64,000 nucleotides of DNA, from NCBI GenBank assembly GCA_011191975.1, contig DUFA01000117.1, positions 1 to 64,000 on the forward strand. The letters are read 5' to 3'. Numbering within the stretch: position 1 is the stretch's first letter; the number at the start of each line of letters is the position of its first letter. Source of the DNA: Dehalococcoidia bacterium (GTDB lineage Bacteria; Chloroflexota; Dehalococcoidia; Dehalococcoidales; UBA2162). Shown here one piece after another: positions 41,960 through 49,536 of the stretch. The notes beneath the pieces were generated by a model. It did not search any database. It saw only the letters and a program-made list of their open reading frames with translations, and was not told where the DNA came from. A program made the position numbers and the translations under genes.

Positions 41960-43426
41960 CTAACTCTTGAGCTTTTTCAAGGCTGTTTCCATCCGGTCAA
42001 GGCAAACTTCTTTACCGAGGACTTCCATGGTCTGGAATAACGGCGGTGCCGCCGTACGTCCGGTGGTGGCGACTCTCAAAGTCCCGAATAGCTGCCCGGC
42101 TTTGAGTCCCAGTTCTTCTGCCAGCGGCCTGAGCAGGTTTTCCATCGAATCTATATCGAATGGTTCCAGCGTGGTCAGTCGCTCCAGAGATACTTCCAGG
42201 ACTTTGACAGCGTCTTCTTTTGTCATCTTCTTTCCGATAAGCAAGTCAGGCTCATAACCGGATTCCTCGATATAGAAAAATTTAACCAGTTCAGGAACTT
42301 CAGCCAGTGTCTTGGCACGTTCCTGGACGAGTTCGAGCATCCGTTTCAGGTAGTCTTTATCCAGGGGACGTTCGACCGTTTCTGGTAATCCATTTTCAAG
42401 ATAGGGTATCGACCTCTCCATGAAGTCATCCAGGCTGAGGTTACGGATGTACAGGCCGTTCATCCATTCCAGTTTTTCCCAGTTGAACAACGCTCCTGTT
42501 TTGCTAATTCTCTCCAGCGAGAAATTATCGATAAGTTCCTGTCGTGTCATAATCTCGGTCTTGTCATCGAGCGACCAGCCGATCAATGCCAGGAAGTTAA
42601 ACAGCGCTTCAGGCAGGTAACCTTTTTCCCTGTACTGAAGGACTGCTACGTCGCCGTGTCGTTTACTTAGTTTGGCGCGGTTCGGTCCAAGAAGCATCGG
42701 ATGGTGCACATAAAGCGGAGGTGTATAACCGAGAGCTTTGTATATAGCCAGGTGCATCGGAACGCTTGATATCCACTCGTCTCCCCGAATAATGTGCGTG
42801 ATTTTCATGGCGGTGTCATCGACCACATTAGCCAGGTGATAGGTTGGATAACCATCCGATTTCAGCATTACGAAATCGGTAATCGTGCTGTAATCGAAAG
42901 TAACATCGCCGTATATCAGGTCACTGAACGTTACATGTCCTTCGAGTGGTATTTTCATACGTATAACCGGCTTGATTCCCTGCGCTTTATATTCGGCGCG
43001 CTGTTCGGGAGTGAGGTTGCGACAATGGCGGTCATAACCCGGCGGCTGCTTGTTCGCCATTTGTTCCTTGCGGACCTGTTCGAGTCGCTCCGACGAGCAG
43101 TAGCAGTAATAGGCGTCTCCCTGGGCGATCAGTCTATCTGCCGCTTCATGATATAGACTAAGTCGCTCCGACTGGACATACGGTCCGTATGGTCCTCCGA
43201 TGTCCGGGCCTTCATCCCAGTCCAGTCCCATCCATTTCAGGCTTTCGTAAATTACATCTATGGCTCCTTCTACTTTACGGGTTAGATCGGTATCCTCGAT
43301 ACGAAGTATGAAAGAACCGCCGGTGTGCCTGGCCAGGAGCCAGTCGTACATTGCCGACTTGATATTAGCTATATGCATGAAACCGGTCGGGCTTGGAGCT
43401 ATACGTACTCTCACAGGTTCAGTCAT
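41960..43426 (-). CDS. gltX: Glutamyl-tRNA synthetase
   Basis: A 488-aa class I synthetase that charges tRNA-Glu (in many such bacteria also tRNA-Gln, followed by transamidation). The Rossmann HIGH-type motif is PSPTGFMHIANIKSAM (residues ~9-24), where the usual H-x-G is HIA. The KMSKS-type loop is KLSKRHG near 255-261. RIEDTD near 43-48 and the anticodon-binding C-domain are normal. Length is typical. The motif change is worth noting but does not by itself mean loss of function. Confidence 0.95.
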   Translation of the reverse strand: MTEPVRVRIAPSPTGFMHIANIKSAMYDWLLARHTGGSFILRIEDTDLTRKVEGAIDVIYESLKWMGLDWDEGPDIGGPYGPYVQSERLSLYHEAADRLIAQGDAYYCYCSSERLEQVRKEQMANKQPPGYDRHCRNLTPEQRAEYKAQGIKPVIRMKIPLEGHVTFSDLIYGDVTFDYSTITDFVMLKSDGYPTYHLANVVDDTAMKITHIIRGDEWISSVPMHLAIYKALGYTPPLYVHHPMLLGPNRAKLSKRHGDVAVLQYREKGYLPEALFNFLALIGWSLDDKTEIMTRQELIDNFSLERISKTGALFNWEKLEWMNGLYIRNLSLDDFMERSIPYLENGLPETVERPLDKDYLKRMLELVQERAKTLAEVPELVKFFYIEESGYEPDLLIGKKMTKEDAVKVLEVSLERLTTLEPFDIDSMENLLRPLAEELGLKAGQLFGTLRVATTGRTAAPPLFQTMEVLGKEVCLDRMETALKKLKS

Positions 43427-43573
43427 ATTAAGTCCTCAACAATTATTACATTACGATTATAGCAGGAAAACGTAACAGTCTCATAACAGAATTCTATTCG
43501 GTTGAGTTTATAGTAGTTGCTGATGTTTACCCGACCTCTGTGTTTCTTAGGATAATCCAAAAATACAAATATA

Positions 43574-43612
43574 TTGACAACTATCATAATGATAGATATA
43601 ATAATGATAGTT
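43574..43612 (+). promoter_or_regulatory. Perfect sigma-70 promoter with overlapping MarR-type operators
   Basis: TTGACA (43574-43579), 17-nt spacer, TATAAT (43597-43602). The spacer holds a 15-bp palindrome CTATCAT-A-ATGATAG (43581-43595), and a third half site ATGATAGTT follows at 43604-43612. This is a classic autoregulated arrangement for the marR gene at 43641. Confidence 0.78.
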
Positions 43613-43640
43613 ATAATTAAAATAACAAAGGAGGATCAAA

Positions 43641-44099
43641 ATGCTCTTCGAAAATGAGCAGTATTTCGAACTCGTGCAACTGGTAGCTGGTATCCATATA
43701 AACATACGGAAATATACAGAGAAACAGATCAAGCAAATCAATATGACATATCCCCAACTTGGAGCCTTAATGGCTCTCATTCGTAATGAGGATGTAACAC
43801 AGAAGGAACTAGCCGCGTTGTTAGAGACAGATACCACGACGTCCAAGGTACTTTGTGATTCACTTGAAAAAAAAGGATGGCTTAAACGTACAGCGGATAA
43901 GAAAGACCGGAGAGTAAACCGACTACGTTTGACTGAAAAAGGAAAACTAATGTATTCAGAAGCGATGAATCTGATCCAGACCGGATACGAAAATGTCTTT
44001 AATAAGGTTCAGCCTGATGAACTGAACCGAGTATTACCGTTCCTTGGAAGGTTATATCACGACTTAAAAGAGATTACCCGCGAAAAAAAGGGAGGTTAA
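43641..44099 (+). CDS. MarR family transcriptional regulator
   Basis: A 152-aa MarR-type winged helix: PQLGALMALIRNEDVTQKELAALL, recognition TTTSKVLCDSLEKKGWL, wing DKKDRRVNRLRLTEKGK. First gene of a four-gene cassette (TM2-like, Tat lipoprotein, CPBP protease), with gaps of 4 bp or less up to the third gene. Its own promoter contains palindromic operator-like sites, so it probably represses the whole cassette until a ligand binds. A strong AAAGGAGG precedes the ATG. Confidence 0.9.
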   Translation: MLFENEQYFELVQLVAGIHINIRKYTEKQIKQINMTYPQLGALMALIRNEDVTQKELAALLETDTTTSKVLCDSLEKKGWLKRTADKKDRRVNRLRLTEKGKLMYSEAMNLIQTGYENVFNKVQPDELNRVLPFLGRLYHDLKEITREKKGG

Positions 44100-44103
44100 T
44101 AGG

Positions 44104-44409
44104 ATGAAACATAATCCACGGTTAGCTGGTTTGTTGTCATTATTATTTCCTGGGTTAGGTCAAGTCTACATAGGGAAGAGGACACTCGGTGCTGCCTTAA
44201 TGCTAGCCTTTATCATTATAGGCAATCTTAATGTCATATGGCTTAGTGTTTATGCTGGGTTGCAGACAGAGATAACCTTCTTCAGTCATACATTTCCGAG
44301 ATTATTGCACTACATTTTTGCATCATATGGCGTCGTTTTTTGGATTTGGCAAGTCTTCGATGTATATCGGTTAGCCAAACAGAATAATTTTAGGCAGGAA
44401 GACGTATGA
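44104..44409 (+). CDS. Small membrane protein, TM2/DUF5683-like
   Basis: A 101-aa protein with two to three membrane segments. The opening RLAGLLSLLFPGLGQVYIGKR is the typical TM2-like turn (PGxGQxYxGK). It overlaps the next gene by 4 bp. Function unknown; such proteins often sit beside signalling or export components. Part of the MarR cassette. Confidence 0.72.
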   Translation: MKHNPRLAGLLSLLFPGLGQVYIGKRTLGAALMLAFIIIGNLNVIWLSVYAGLQTEITFFSHTFPRLLHYIFASYGVVFWIWQVFDVYRLAKQNNFRQEDV

Positions 44410-44882
44410 ATACAGCAAGAGAAATGACAAGACGTGATTTTATTAAAGCTACTGGTTTATTTACTGGCGGACTGGCTGTTGGCTCGTTAACATTTCTCTC
44501 CGGGTGTGGGTTTCCTGCGGCTCCTGGAATCGATCATGATGCTTATATATTGGATGGAGACCATCTTACGGTGAGACTGGATAAGACTCCACAATTGTCG
44601 CGTGTTGGAGATTCGGCAGCTGTCATTGATGAGAAGAATAATATTCGTTTGATAATTGCTCGAACAGGAGAAACGAAGTATGTCGTGGCTCTGAATGAGT
44701 GTCCACACAGAGAGAAACAACTGAGATATGACTCGAGTTCAGAAACCTTCCTTTGCGTAACTGGAAAGAGTGAGTTTAAACCTGATGGATCTTACGTAAA
44801 AGGGCCGGTGGAAGCACCGCTGAGGATATACAGATCAACTTTAGAAGGGAAAACACTGATCATTGACCTGAAAAATGGATAA
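44406..44882 (+). CDS. Tat-exported lipoprotein with degenerate Rieske-type domain
   Basis: A 158-aa protein. N-terminus MTRRDFIKATGLFTGG is a twin-arginine signal, with lipobox TFLSGC (Cys ~36). The C-terminal ~80 residues follow the Rieske [2Fe-2S] pattern: first motif CPH (near 98-100), then 16 residues later C at ~117, where C-V-T-G-K replaces the usual CxxH. The conserved GPVEAPLRIY strand follows. So one histidine ligand is missing and the domain may bind an altered cluster or none. Coupled by 4-bp overlap to the TM2-like gene. Likely anchored outside the membrane, in a cassette with a CPBP protease. Confidence 0.72.
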   Translation: MNTAREMTRRDFIKATGLFTGGLAVGSLTFLSGCGFPAAPGIDHDAYILDGDHLTVRLDKTPQLSRVGDSAAVIDEKNNIRLIIARTGETKYVVALNECPHREKQLRYDSSSETFLCVTGKSEFKPDGSYVKGPVEAPLRIYRSTLEGKTLIIDLKNG

Positions 44883-44894
44883 GGCGAGTGAAAG

Positions 44895-45587
44895 ATGAAA
44901 GCAATCATAGGGTTTCGTACAATTCTGTTTTCAACTCAAATAATTAACTCTACAATTAACGCTATAATTATTGATAGAAAACATATCGTAGCCATTGTAA
45001 CACCTCCGATATTATTTGCCATCATGTATCCTGTCTTTCAGTTTCTGGCGGGATCCCTTGAAGACGATAGGATAGCCTGGTATTTAGGTTTGGCAGCATA
45101 CTGGTTAATCTGGGGATCAATCTACCCGTTTTTCATGATTGGTTTTCAAACCATTAAGGAACTGATCAAGCCTAGGAAAATAACAAAACAAGTATTATTA
45201 CTACTTTCTATCCCCCTGGTGGGAGCTGTCGGTGCTAAATTAGTGCCTGGTATGGGCGAGTATGAAAAAGATACTGTATTAATAGCGATATTGGTGATTT
45301 CAACGGCATTTGGTAACGGCTTTTTTGAAGAAATATTATGGCGTGGTGTCTATACAAAATTATTCCCATCTAATATCTTCTTCAGGATGATATGGCCTGC
45401 TGTATGGTTTGGACTCTGGCATTATATACCGGTTTCCATTAATAACAACGAATTAACAGGATTGATCGGGATGATGGTTGGGCCAATGATGATGGGTTTA
45501 TATTTCAGTTACCTGACGAACAAGACAAGAACATTATGGTGGGCAATTATTGCCCACACTATCGGCGGATTGATCATGGTCTGCTAG
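44895..45587 (+). CDS. CPBP family intramembrane metalloprotease (CAAX-type)
   Basis: A 230-aa multi-helix protein. Abi/CPBP motifs: EEILWRG near residues 143-149 (EExxxR-type), FGLWH near 172-176 and HTIGG near 222-226, giving the glutamate/histidine set of the Rce1-like active site. It may process prenylated or other membrane peptides, or act in bacteriocin self-immunity. Last gene of the MarR cassette, 12 bp after the Tat lipoprotein. Confidence 0.85.
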   Translation: MKAIIGFRTILFSTQIINSTINAIIIDRKHIVAIVTPPILFAIMYPVFQFLAGSLEDDRIAWYLGLAAYWLIWGSIYPFFMIGFQTIKELIKPRKITKQVLLLLSIPLVGAVGAKLVPGMGEYEKDTVLIAILVISTAFGNGFFEEILWRGVYTKLFPSNIFFRMIWPAVWFGLWHYIPVSINNNELTGLIGMMVGPMMMGLYFSYLTNKTRTLWWAIIAHTIGGLIMVC

Positions 45588-45954
45588 TAGTATGATAGAT
45601 GTTTATTCCGATTGACCTGAATTACAAAATAGACTTATTATTAAGTAGCTGGATGTACTTTTTCAGCAAGGAGGCATGAGGAGGTGGCTGTGCATGCTTT
45701 GAGTCTTCTTTCTATTCGGCAGAATATTTTATTCTCTGTGGATTTTCATAAGTAATTTTATCAAGAAGCAAAAATCGGCCCAGAAGGCATGGAGTACCTG
45801 ACCTGTCCTGGGTACACGCCGTGAAGCGGACTAATAATTCCTCACTACTCATATCGTATAGTCGAGTTACAGAGATTCTACTGCATCTTTTCGAAAAATG
45901 ATTAAGTACAAAGTTTACTGGATACCGGCTTTCGCCGGTATGGATTAATACATT
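45588..45954. other. Intergenic stretch of 367 bp with a short hairpin repeat
   Basis: No gene recognised. It holds a TTGACC-like element near 45613, a Shine-Dalgarno-like AGGAGG near 45678 without a credible frame, and the hairpin ATACCGGC-TTTC-GCCGGTAT at 45922-45941. That hairpin is a second member of the TTTC-loop repeat listed at 40888-40907. Confidence 0.5.
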
Positions 45955-46389
45955 CTATCCTTTATACTTTGCTTCCTCGGGTGAATGATTCCTCCAGTGG
46001 GCTATGCGTATCCTTTTCATCTTGCCTCCTTCGAGGTTGTAAAGGATGAAGTTGGTCATGATCATTGTCTCGCCTTTCCTGAGAGCCGGTCTGGCCGGTG
46101 AAGCTTCCATATCGTTGAAGGCGTGGAATTCAGTCCATAACTCGACAAACAGGTATTCGTCATCCGAAATATAGTCTCTGACTTCAAGGACTTCCACGAC
46201 ATTTTCGTGAAGTTTCTTATAGTTCTCAATGAATGCCTGGGGACCATGAAGCGTTCGGGCGGGACTTGTCGGATCGAGAGCATTGTCATAATATTCAACC
46301 GTGATATCAGACGCGAAATAGCTGACGATGTCATCATATCGCTTGTTGTTGAAATGATCTACATATCGTAGGAAGTCTTCTTTTTTCAT
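45955..46389 (-). CDS. NTF2/SnoaL-like domain protein
   Basis: A 144-aa single-domain protein of the NTF2-like fold (KKEDFLRYVDHFNNKRYDDI, then DYISDDEYLFVELWTEFHAF and IRIAHWRNH). The family includes polyketide cyclases, ketosteroid isomerases and many stand-alone proteins of unknown role. No catalytic residues can be named. Convergent-free: it is transcribed away from the thiamine operon on the opposite strand. Confidence 0.78.
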   Translation of the reverse strand: MKKEDFLRYVDHFNNKRYDDIVSYFASDITVEYYDNALDPTSPARTLHGPQAFIENYKKLHENVVEVLEVRDYISDDEYLFVELWTEFHAFNDMEASPARPALRKGETMIMTNFILYNLEGGKMKRIRIAHWRNHSPEEAKYKG

Positions 46390-46423
46390 TAATCTTCTCC
46401 TAATTATATTCAGTTCCGTACTC

Positions 46424-46452
46424 TTGTCATACCTTTAGTGATAAGTTATACT
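46424..46452 (+). promoter_or_regulatory. Promoter of the thiamine operon
   Basis: TTGTCA (46424-46429), 17-nt spacer, TATACT (46447-46452), about 26 nt before the TPP riboswitch. Confidence 0.7.
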
Positions 46453-46477
46453 TGATTAACATTAATAATTCAATAGT

Positions 46478-46584
46478 AACGGGGAGCTTGGGGAACCGGG
46501 CTGAGAGGATGTGCTGGATCTGAAATATGGTCTCCCACATCGACCCAGAGAACCTGATCCGGATAATACCGGCGGAGGGAAAAC
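46478..46584 (+). promoter_or_regulatory. TPP (THI-box) riboswitch
   Basis: The leader contains the conserved TPP aptamer blocks in order: GGGG...GGGCTGAGA (CTGAGA at 46501-46506), then GACCC and GAACCTGATCCGGATAATACC, then GGCGGAGGGAAA. Together with the terminator hairpin right after it, it should switch the thiN-ABC operon off when thiamine pyrophosphate is bound. Confidence 0.95.
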
Positions 46585-46590
46585 AAAGCA

Positions 46591-46622
46591 AAAAAGGCTA
46601 CCCGTTATTGGGTAGCCTTTTT
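46591..46622 (+). terminator. Riboswitch-controlled intrinsic terminator
   Basis: AAAAAGGCTACCC (46591-46603) and GGGTAGCCTTTTT (46610-46622): a perfect 13-bp stem, 6-nt loop, ending in T-run. Lies between the TPP aptamer and thiN. Confidence 0.95.
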
Positions 46623-46638
46623 ATATGGAGTGAGTTCG

Positions 46639-47289
46639 GTGAATGTTTTAATACTTACCAACGGCGAATTATCCGAAACTGAGACACTGCGAAGAAGGAT
46701 TTCCGGCGAGGTGTTTGATCTCGTAATCGGGGTTGATGGCGGTTCACGTTACGCATCTGAACTGAACGTCACTGCTGATGTCATTATCGGCGATATGGAT
46801 TCCATTTCTTCTCATGTGCAAGATGAAAACAAGAATGCAAAGCTTATTTTACATCCCGAAGAAAAAGACGAAACAGATCTGGAGTTAGCACTACTATACG
46901 CCAAGAAGCAAGGAGTAGATAGGATCGTTGTGGTCGGGGCAATGGGCGGGCGCATGGATATGATAATTTCCAACATACACCTTATAGCCCATGCCAGTTC
47001 AGGTTCCTGTAAGATCGAGGTATGGCATGATAATCAGACTGGGTGGGTCATTCAGCCGCCGGGAGAAGATATACCTGGAAATCCTGGAGATACTATCTCA
47101 TTAATCCCTGTAGGCGGCGATGCTTCAGGAATTATGACCAAGGGTATGAAATACCCTCTTAACAATGAAAAATTAACGATGAAATCAAGAGGGATCAGCA
47201 ACCGGATAGAGAGCCCACCGGCTCATGTTGCTTTTGCTGATGGATTACTCCTGGTAGTACATACTCCTGGTAAATCACTCGAGAGGTAG
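46639..47289 (+). CDS. thiN: Thiamine pyrophosphokinase
   Basis: A 216-aa TPK that converts thiamine to thiamine pyrophosphate with ATP. Conserved: VIGVDGGSRYASEL near residues 30-43, ADVIIGDMDSI near 46-56, EEKDETDLELAL near 76-87, and GAMGGRMDMIISNI near 102-115. GTG 46639 is chosen because GGAG sits 8 bp upstream; a GTG at 46630 is also in frame. First gene of the TPP-riboswitch operon. Confidence 0.93.
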   Translation: MNVLILTNGELSETETLRRRISGEVFDLVIGVDGGSRYASELNVTADVIIGDMDSISSHVQDENKNAKLILHPEEKDETDLELALLYAKKQGVDRIVVVGAMGGRMDMIISNIHLIAHASSGSCKIEVWHDNQTGWVIQPPGEDIPGNPGDTISLIPVGGDASGIMTKGMKYPLNNEKLTMKSRGISNRIESPPAHVAFADGLLLVVHTPGKSLER

Positions 47290-47299
47290 AGAAGAAAAA

Positions 47300-47605
47300 A
47301 TGACAGAAAAACGAACTATAAATGTTGCAGTACAGGTTTTACCTTTACACGAAGATGTATATCCAATCGTCGATGCAGCGATAAAGATAATACAAAACAG
47401 CGGCGTAAAGTATGAGGTTGGGCCGCTGGAAACAACTCTGGAAGGCGATGACCTGGATCAGTTAATCGACATAGCTAAATCAGCCCACAGAGCCTGTTTT
47501 CTCGCAGGTGCTGGCAAGGTAGTTACCATTATTAAAATTTGTGATGCACTGGAAGGTACAACGATAGAGGATAAAGTCAGTAAATATCGAAAGGTTAACC
47601 GGTGA
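47300..47605 (+). CDS. MTH1187/YkoF-like thiamine-binding protein
   Basis: A 101-aa ferredoxin-fold protein of the MTH1187 (thiamine-binding) family: NVAVQVLPLHEDVYPIVDAA and GPLETTLEGDDLDQL are the standard pocket strands. Members bind thiamine or its pyrimidine in the cytoplasm. It lies in the thiamine operon, overlapping the ABC permease gene by 4 bp, so it may hold the imported pyrimidine or thiamine for the pathway. Confidence 0.85.
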   Translation: MTEKRTINVAVQVLPLHEDVYPIVDAAIKIIQNSGVKYEVGPLETTLEGDDLDQLIDIAKSAHRACFLAGAGKVVTIIKICDALEGTTIEDKVSKYRKVNR

Positions 47606-48390
47606 AGTGGCGTAAAGAAATCTTACCTCCGATGGCTTTTATTGTCACGCTTATCATCGGCTGGTACTTTATAGCCGAGGTTAGCGGGCTTAGTTCGTTC
47701 ATCCTGCCTACTCCGCTGGAAGTTATCAAGGCAGGCTGGGAAACGCGAAGCATACTTGGTAATGCCATTGGAAATACTCTCCTGGCAACAGGAATCGGAC
47801 TGGTCCTGGCACTTGTAACGGGAACAGGGATTGCTGCTCTCATGGATTTCTGGCCCTTCATGCAACGTGCCCTGTACCCGATACTGGTCGTTTCACAGAC
47901 TATCCAGATACTGGCCATTGCGCCTATTTTTATCATCTGGTTCGGTTTCGGCCTGACGCCTACAATCTTGATTGTGGTACTGTTCTGTTTTTTCCCGCTG
48001 GCGATAAGTACTGCCGATGGTTTAACCTCCTCTGATCCGGAGTTGATAGCATTACTCCATACGATGAGAGCCAGCAGGTGGCAGATCTGGAGGATGGTAC
48101 GCCTGCCGTCGGCTCTGCCGTCCTTTTTTTCCGGGCTGCGTTTAGCCGTAACATACAGTGTAGTAGCGGCTACCATCGGGGAATGGGTAGGAGGTTCTTC
48201 GGGGCTGGGATTGTACATGCTTCGATCTAAAAACGCTCTGGCGACCGACCAGGTATTCGCCGCCATGTTTATCACATCCCTATTGAGTATTTGCCTGTTC
48301 ATGCTTGTTTACTACATCGAACGCCTGGTTCTGCCGTGGTACCACTCCAGGCAGCGAACAGAAAAATGGGAAGGTTCAGGCATTTTCTAA
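47602..48390 (+). CDS. Thiamine-precursor ABC transporter permease (ThiX-like)
   Basis: A 262-aa six-helix permease of the SsuC/ThiX-like group, with the EAA loop AYLMRASRWQIWRMVRLPSALP seen here as LHTMRASRWQIWRMVRLPSALP (near residues 150-171). With the downstream binding protein and ATPase it forms an importer for a pyrimidine precursor of thiamine. Coupled by 4-bp overlap to the MTH1187-like gene. Substrate is inferred from the binding protein and riboswitch. Confidence 0.88.
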   Translation: MKWRKEILPPMAFIVTLIIGWYFIAEVSGLSSFILPTPLEVIKAGWETRSILGNAIGNTLLATGIGLVLALVTGTGIAALMDFWPFMQRALYPILVVSQTIQILAIAPIFIIWFGFGLTPTILIVVLFCFFPLAISTADGLTSSDPELIALLHTMRASRWQIWRMVRLPSALPSFFSGLRLAVTYSVVAATIGEWVGGSSGLGLYMLRSKNALATDQVFAAMFITSLLSICLFMLVYYIERLVLPWYHSRQRTEKWEGSGIF

Positions 48391-48407
48391 TTTAAGGAGG
48401 TAAAAAA

Positions 48408-49388
48408 ATGAAACGTTTACCTGTAATTTTAACGCTTGTAATTGCTATTCTCGTGTTAACCGGATGTGGCAGTCCGGAAGAAGAGGAACTTACCCCGGTG
48501 ACAATTATGCTGGACTGGGTTCCGAACACAAATCACACGGGTATATTCGTAGCGGAAGCAAATGGTTACTTTGAAGATGCAGGTCTTGACGTAAGAATAA
48601 TCCAGCCAGGCGAAGTGTATGCAGAAGCAGCGGTAGTCAGCAGTGTTGCGGATTTCGGCATCAGTTTCCAGGAACAGGTGACGCTGGCACGGGCTGACGA
48701 TGTACCCATCGTGTCAGTTGCGGCTGTACTTCAGCATAATACATCCGGTTTCGCTTCTCTTTCCGAGATAAATGTAACCGATCCTTCAGATTTTGAAGGC
48801 TTGCGTTACGGTTCGTTCGGTTCGCCTTTTGAAATTCCAACACTTAAAGTATTAATGGAGTGTGCCGGTGGGGATTTTACTAAGCTTGAAATAGTCAATA
48901 CTGGTTATGCCGATCCTCTGGCTTTACTATCCGAAAGAAAGACCGATCTGGGCTGGATTTTTTACGGCTGGCAGGCTTTCCAGGCAGAACAACAGGATAT
49001 CGATATTAGTGTAGTGATGATGAAAGACTGGTTTGACTGCATTCCCGACTACTATACCCCTGTTGTAATCACGAGTGAAGAGTTAATTACCAGTAAGCCT
49101 GAAGTGGTCAGAAATTTTTGTAAAGCTCTATCACGAGGGTATGAATTTGCTATAAAAAATCCGGATGATGCCGCCGACCTATTACTTTCGGCGGTACCTG
49201 AACTTGATCCTGAACTCGTAAAGGCAAGTCAGAACTGGCTCTCGAAGTACTACCGGGCTGAAGCGCCGCGCTGGGGAGAACAGAAGGAGACTGTCTGGCA
49301 GGGTTATGCAGACTGGATGGTGGAAAACGGTATTTTATCAACCTCAATCTCAGGTAAGGATGCTTTTACGAATGAGTTTCTGCCTTAG
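48408..49388 (+). CDS. NMT1/THI5-like pyrimidine-precursor binding lipoprotein (ThiY-like)
   Basis: A 326-aa lipoprotein with lipobox LVLTGC (Cys ~20). The NMT1/THI5-like fold is indicated by LDWVPNTNHTGIFVAEANGYF (near residues 36-56, seen as LDWVPNTNHTG) and EVYAEAAVVSSVADFGISFQE. This group binds formylaminopyrimidine or HMP-like precursors. AAGGAGG precedes the ATG. Operon order thiN-MTH1187-permease-lipoprotein-ATPase under a TPP riboswitch supports uptake for thiamine salvage. Confidence 0.9.
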   Translation: MKRLPVILTLVIAILVLTGCGSPEEEELTPVTIMLDWVPNTNHTGIFVAEANGYFEDAGLDVRIIQPGEVYAEAAVVSSVADFGISFQEQVTLARADDVPIVSVAAVLQHNTSGFASLSEINVTDPSDFEGLRYGSFGSPFEIPTLKVLMECAGGDFTKLEIVNTGYADPLALLSERKTDLGWIFYGWQAFQAEQQDIDISVVMMKDWFDCIPDYYTPVVITSEELITSKPEVVRNFCKALSRGYEFAIKNPDDAADLLLSAVPELDPELVKASQNWLSKYYRAEAPRWGEQKETVWQGYADWMVENGILSTSISGKDAFTNEFLP

Positions 49389-49418
49389 TATTTTGCCTTG
49401 GAAACACCTTTTTATATA

Positions 49419-49496
49419 CTCATCCTTCGACAGGCTCAGGATGAGCGTAATCATGCTTTCTCGACCGCTTATGGTGAGTTTGTCGAACCATAAGCG
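49419..49496. repeat. Two-hairpin intergenic repeat, copy 2 (inside the thiamine operon)
   Basis: CTCATCCT/AGGATGAG (49419-49445) and CGCTTATGGT/ACCATAAGCG (49466-49496). Both enclose an 11-nt loop GAGYYTGTCGA read on one strand or the other. Inverted relative to copy 1 at 10518-10590. The first hairpin is nearly identical between copies, while the second has different but still complementary stems. Confidence 0.82.
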
Positions 49497-49536
49497 AATT
49501 TAACGGAAAACATATGACTTGTACAATTGAGTTAAG

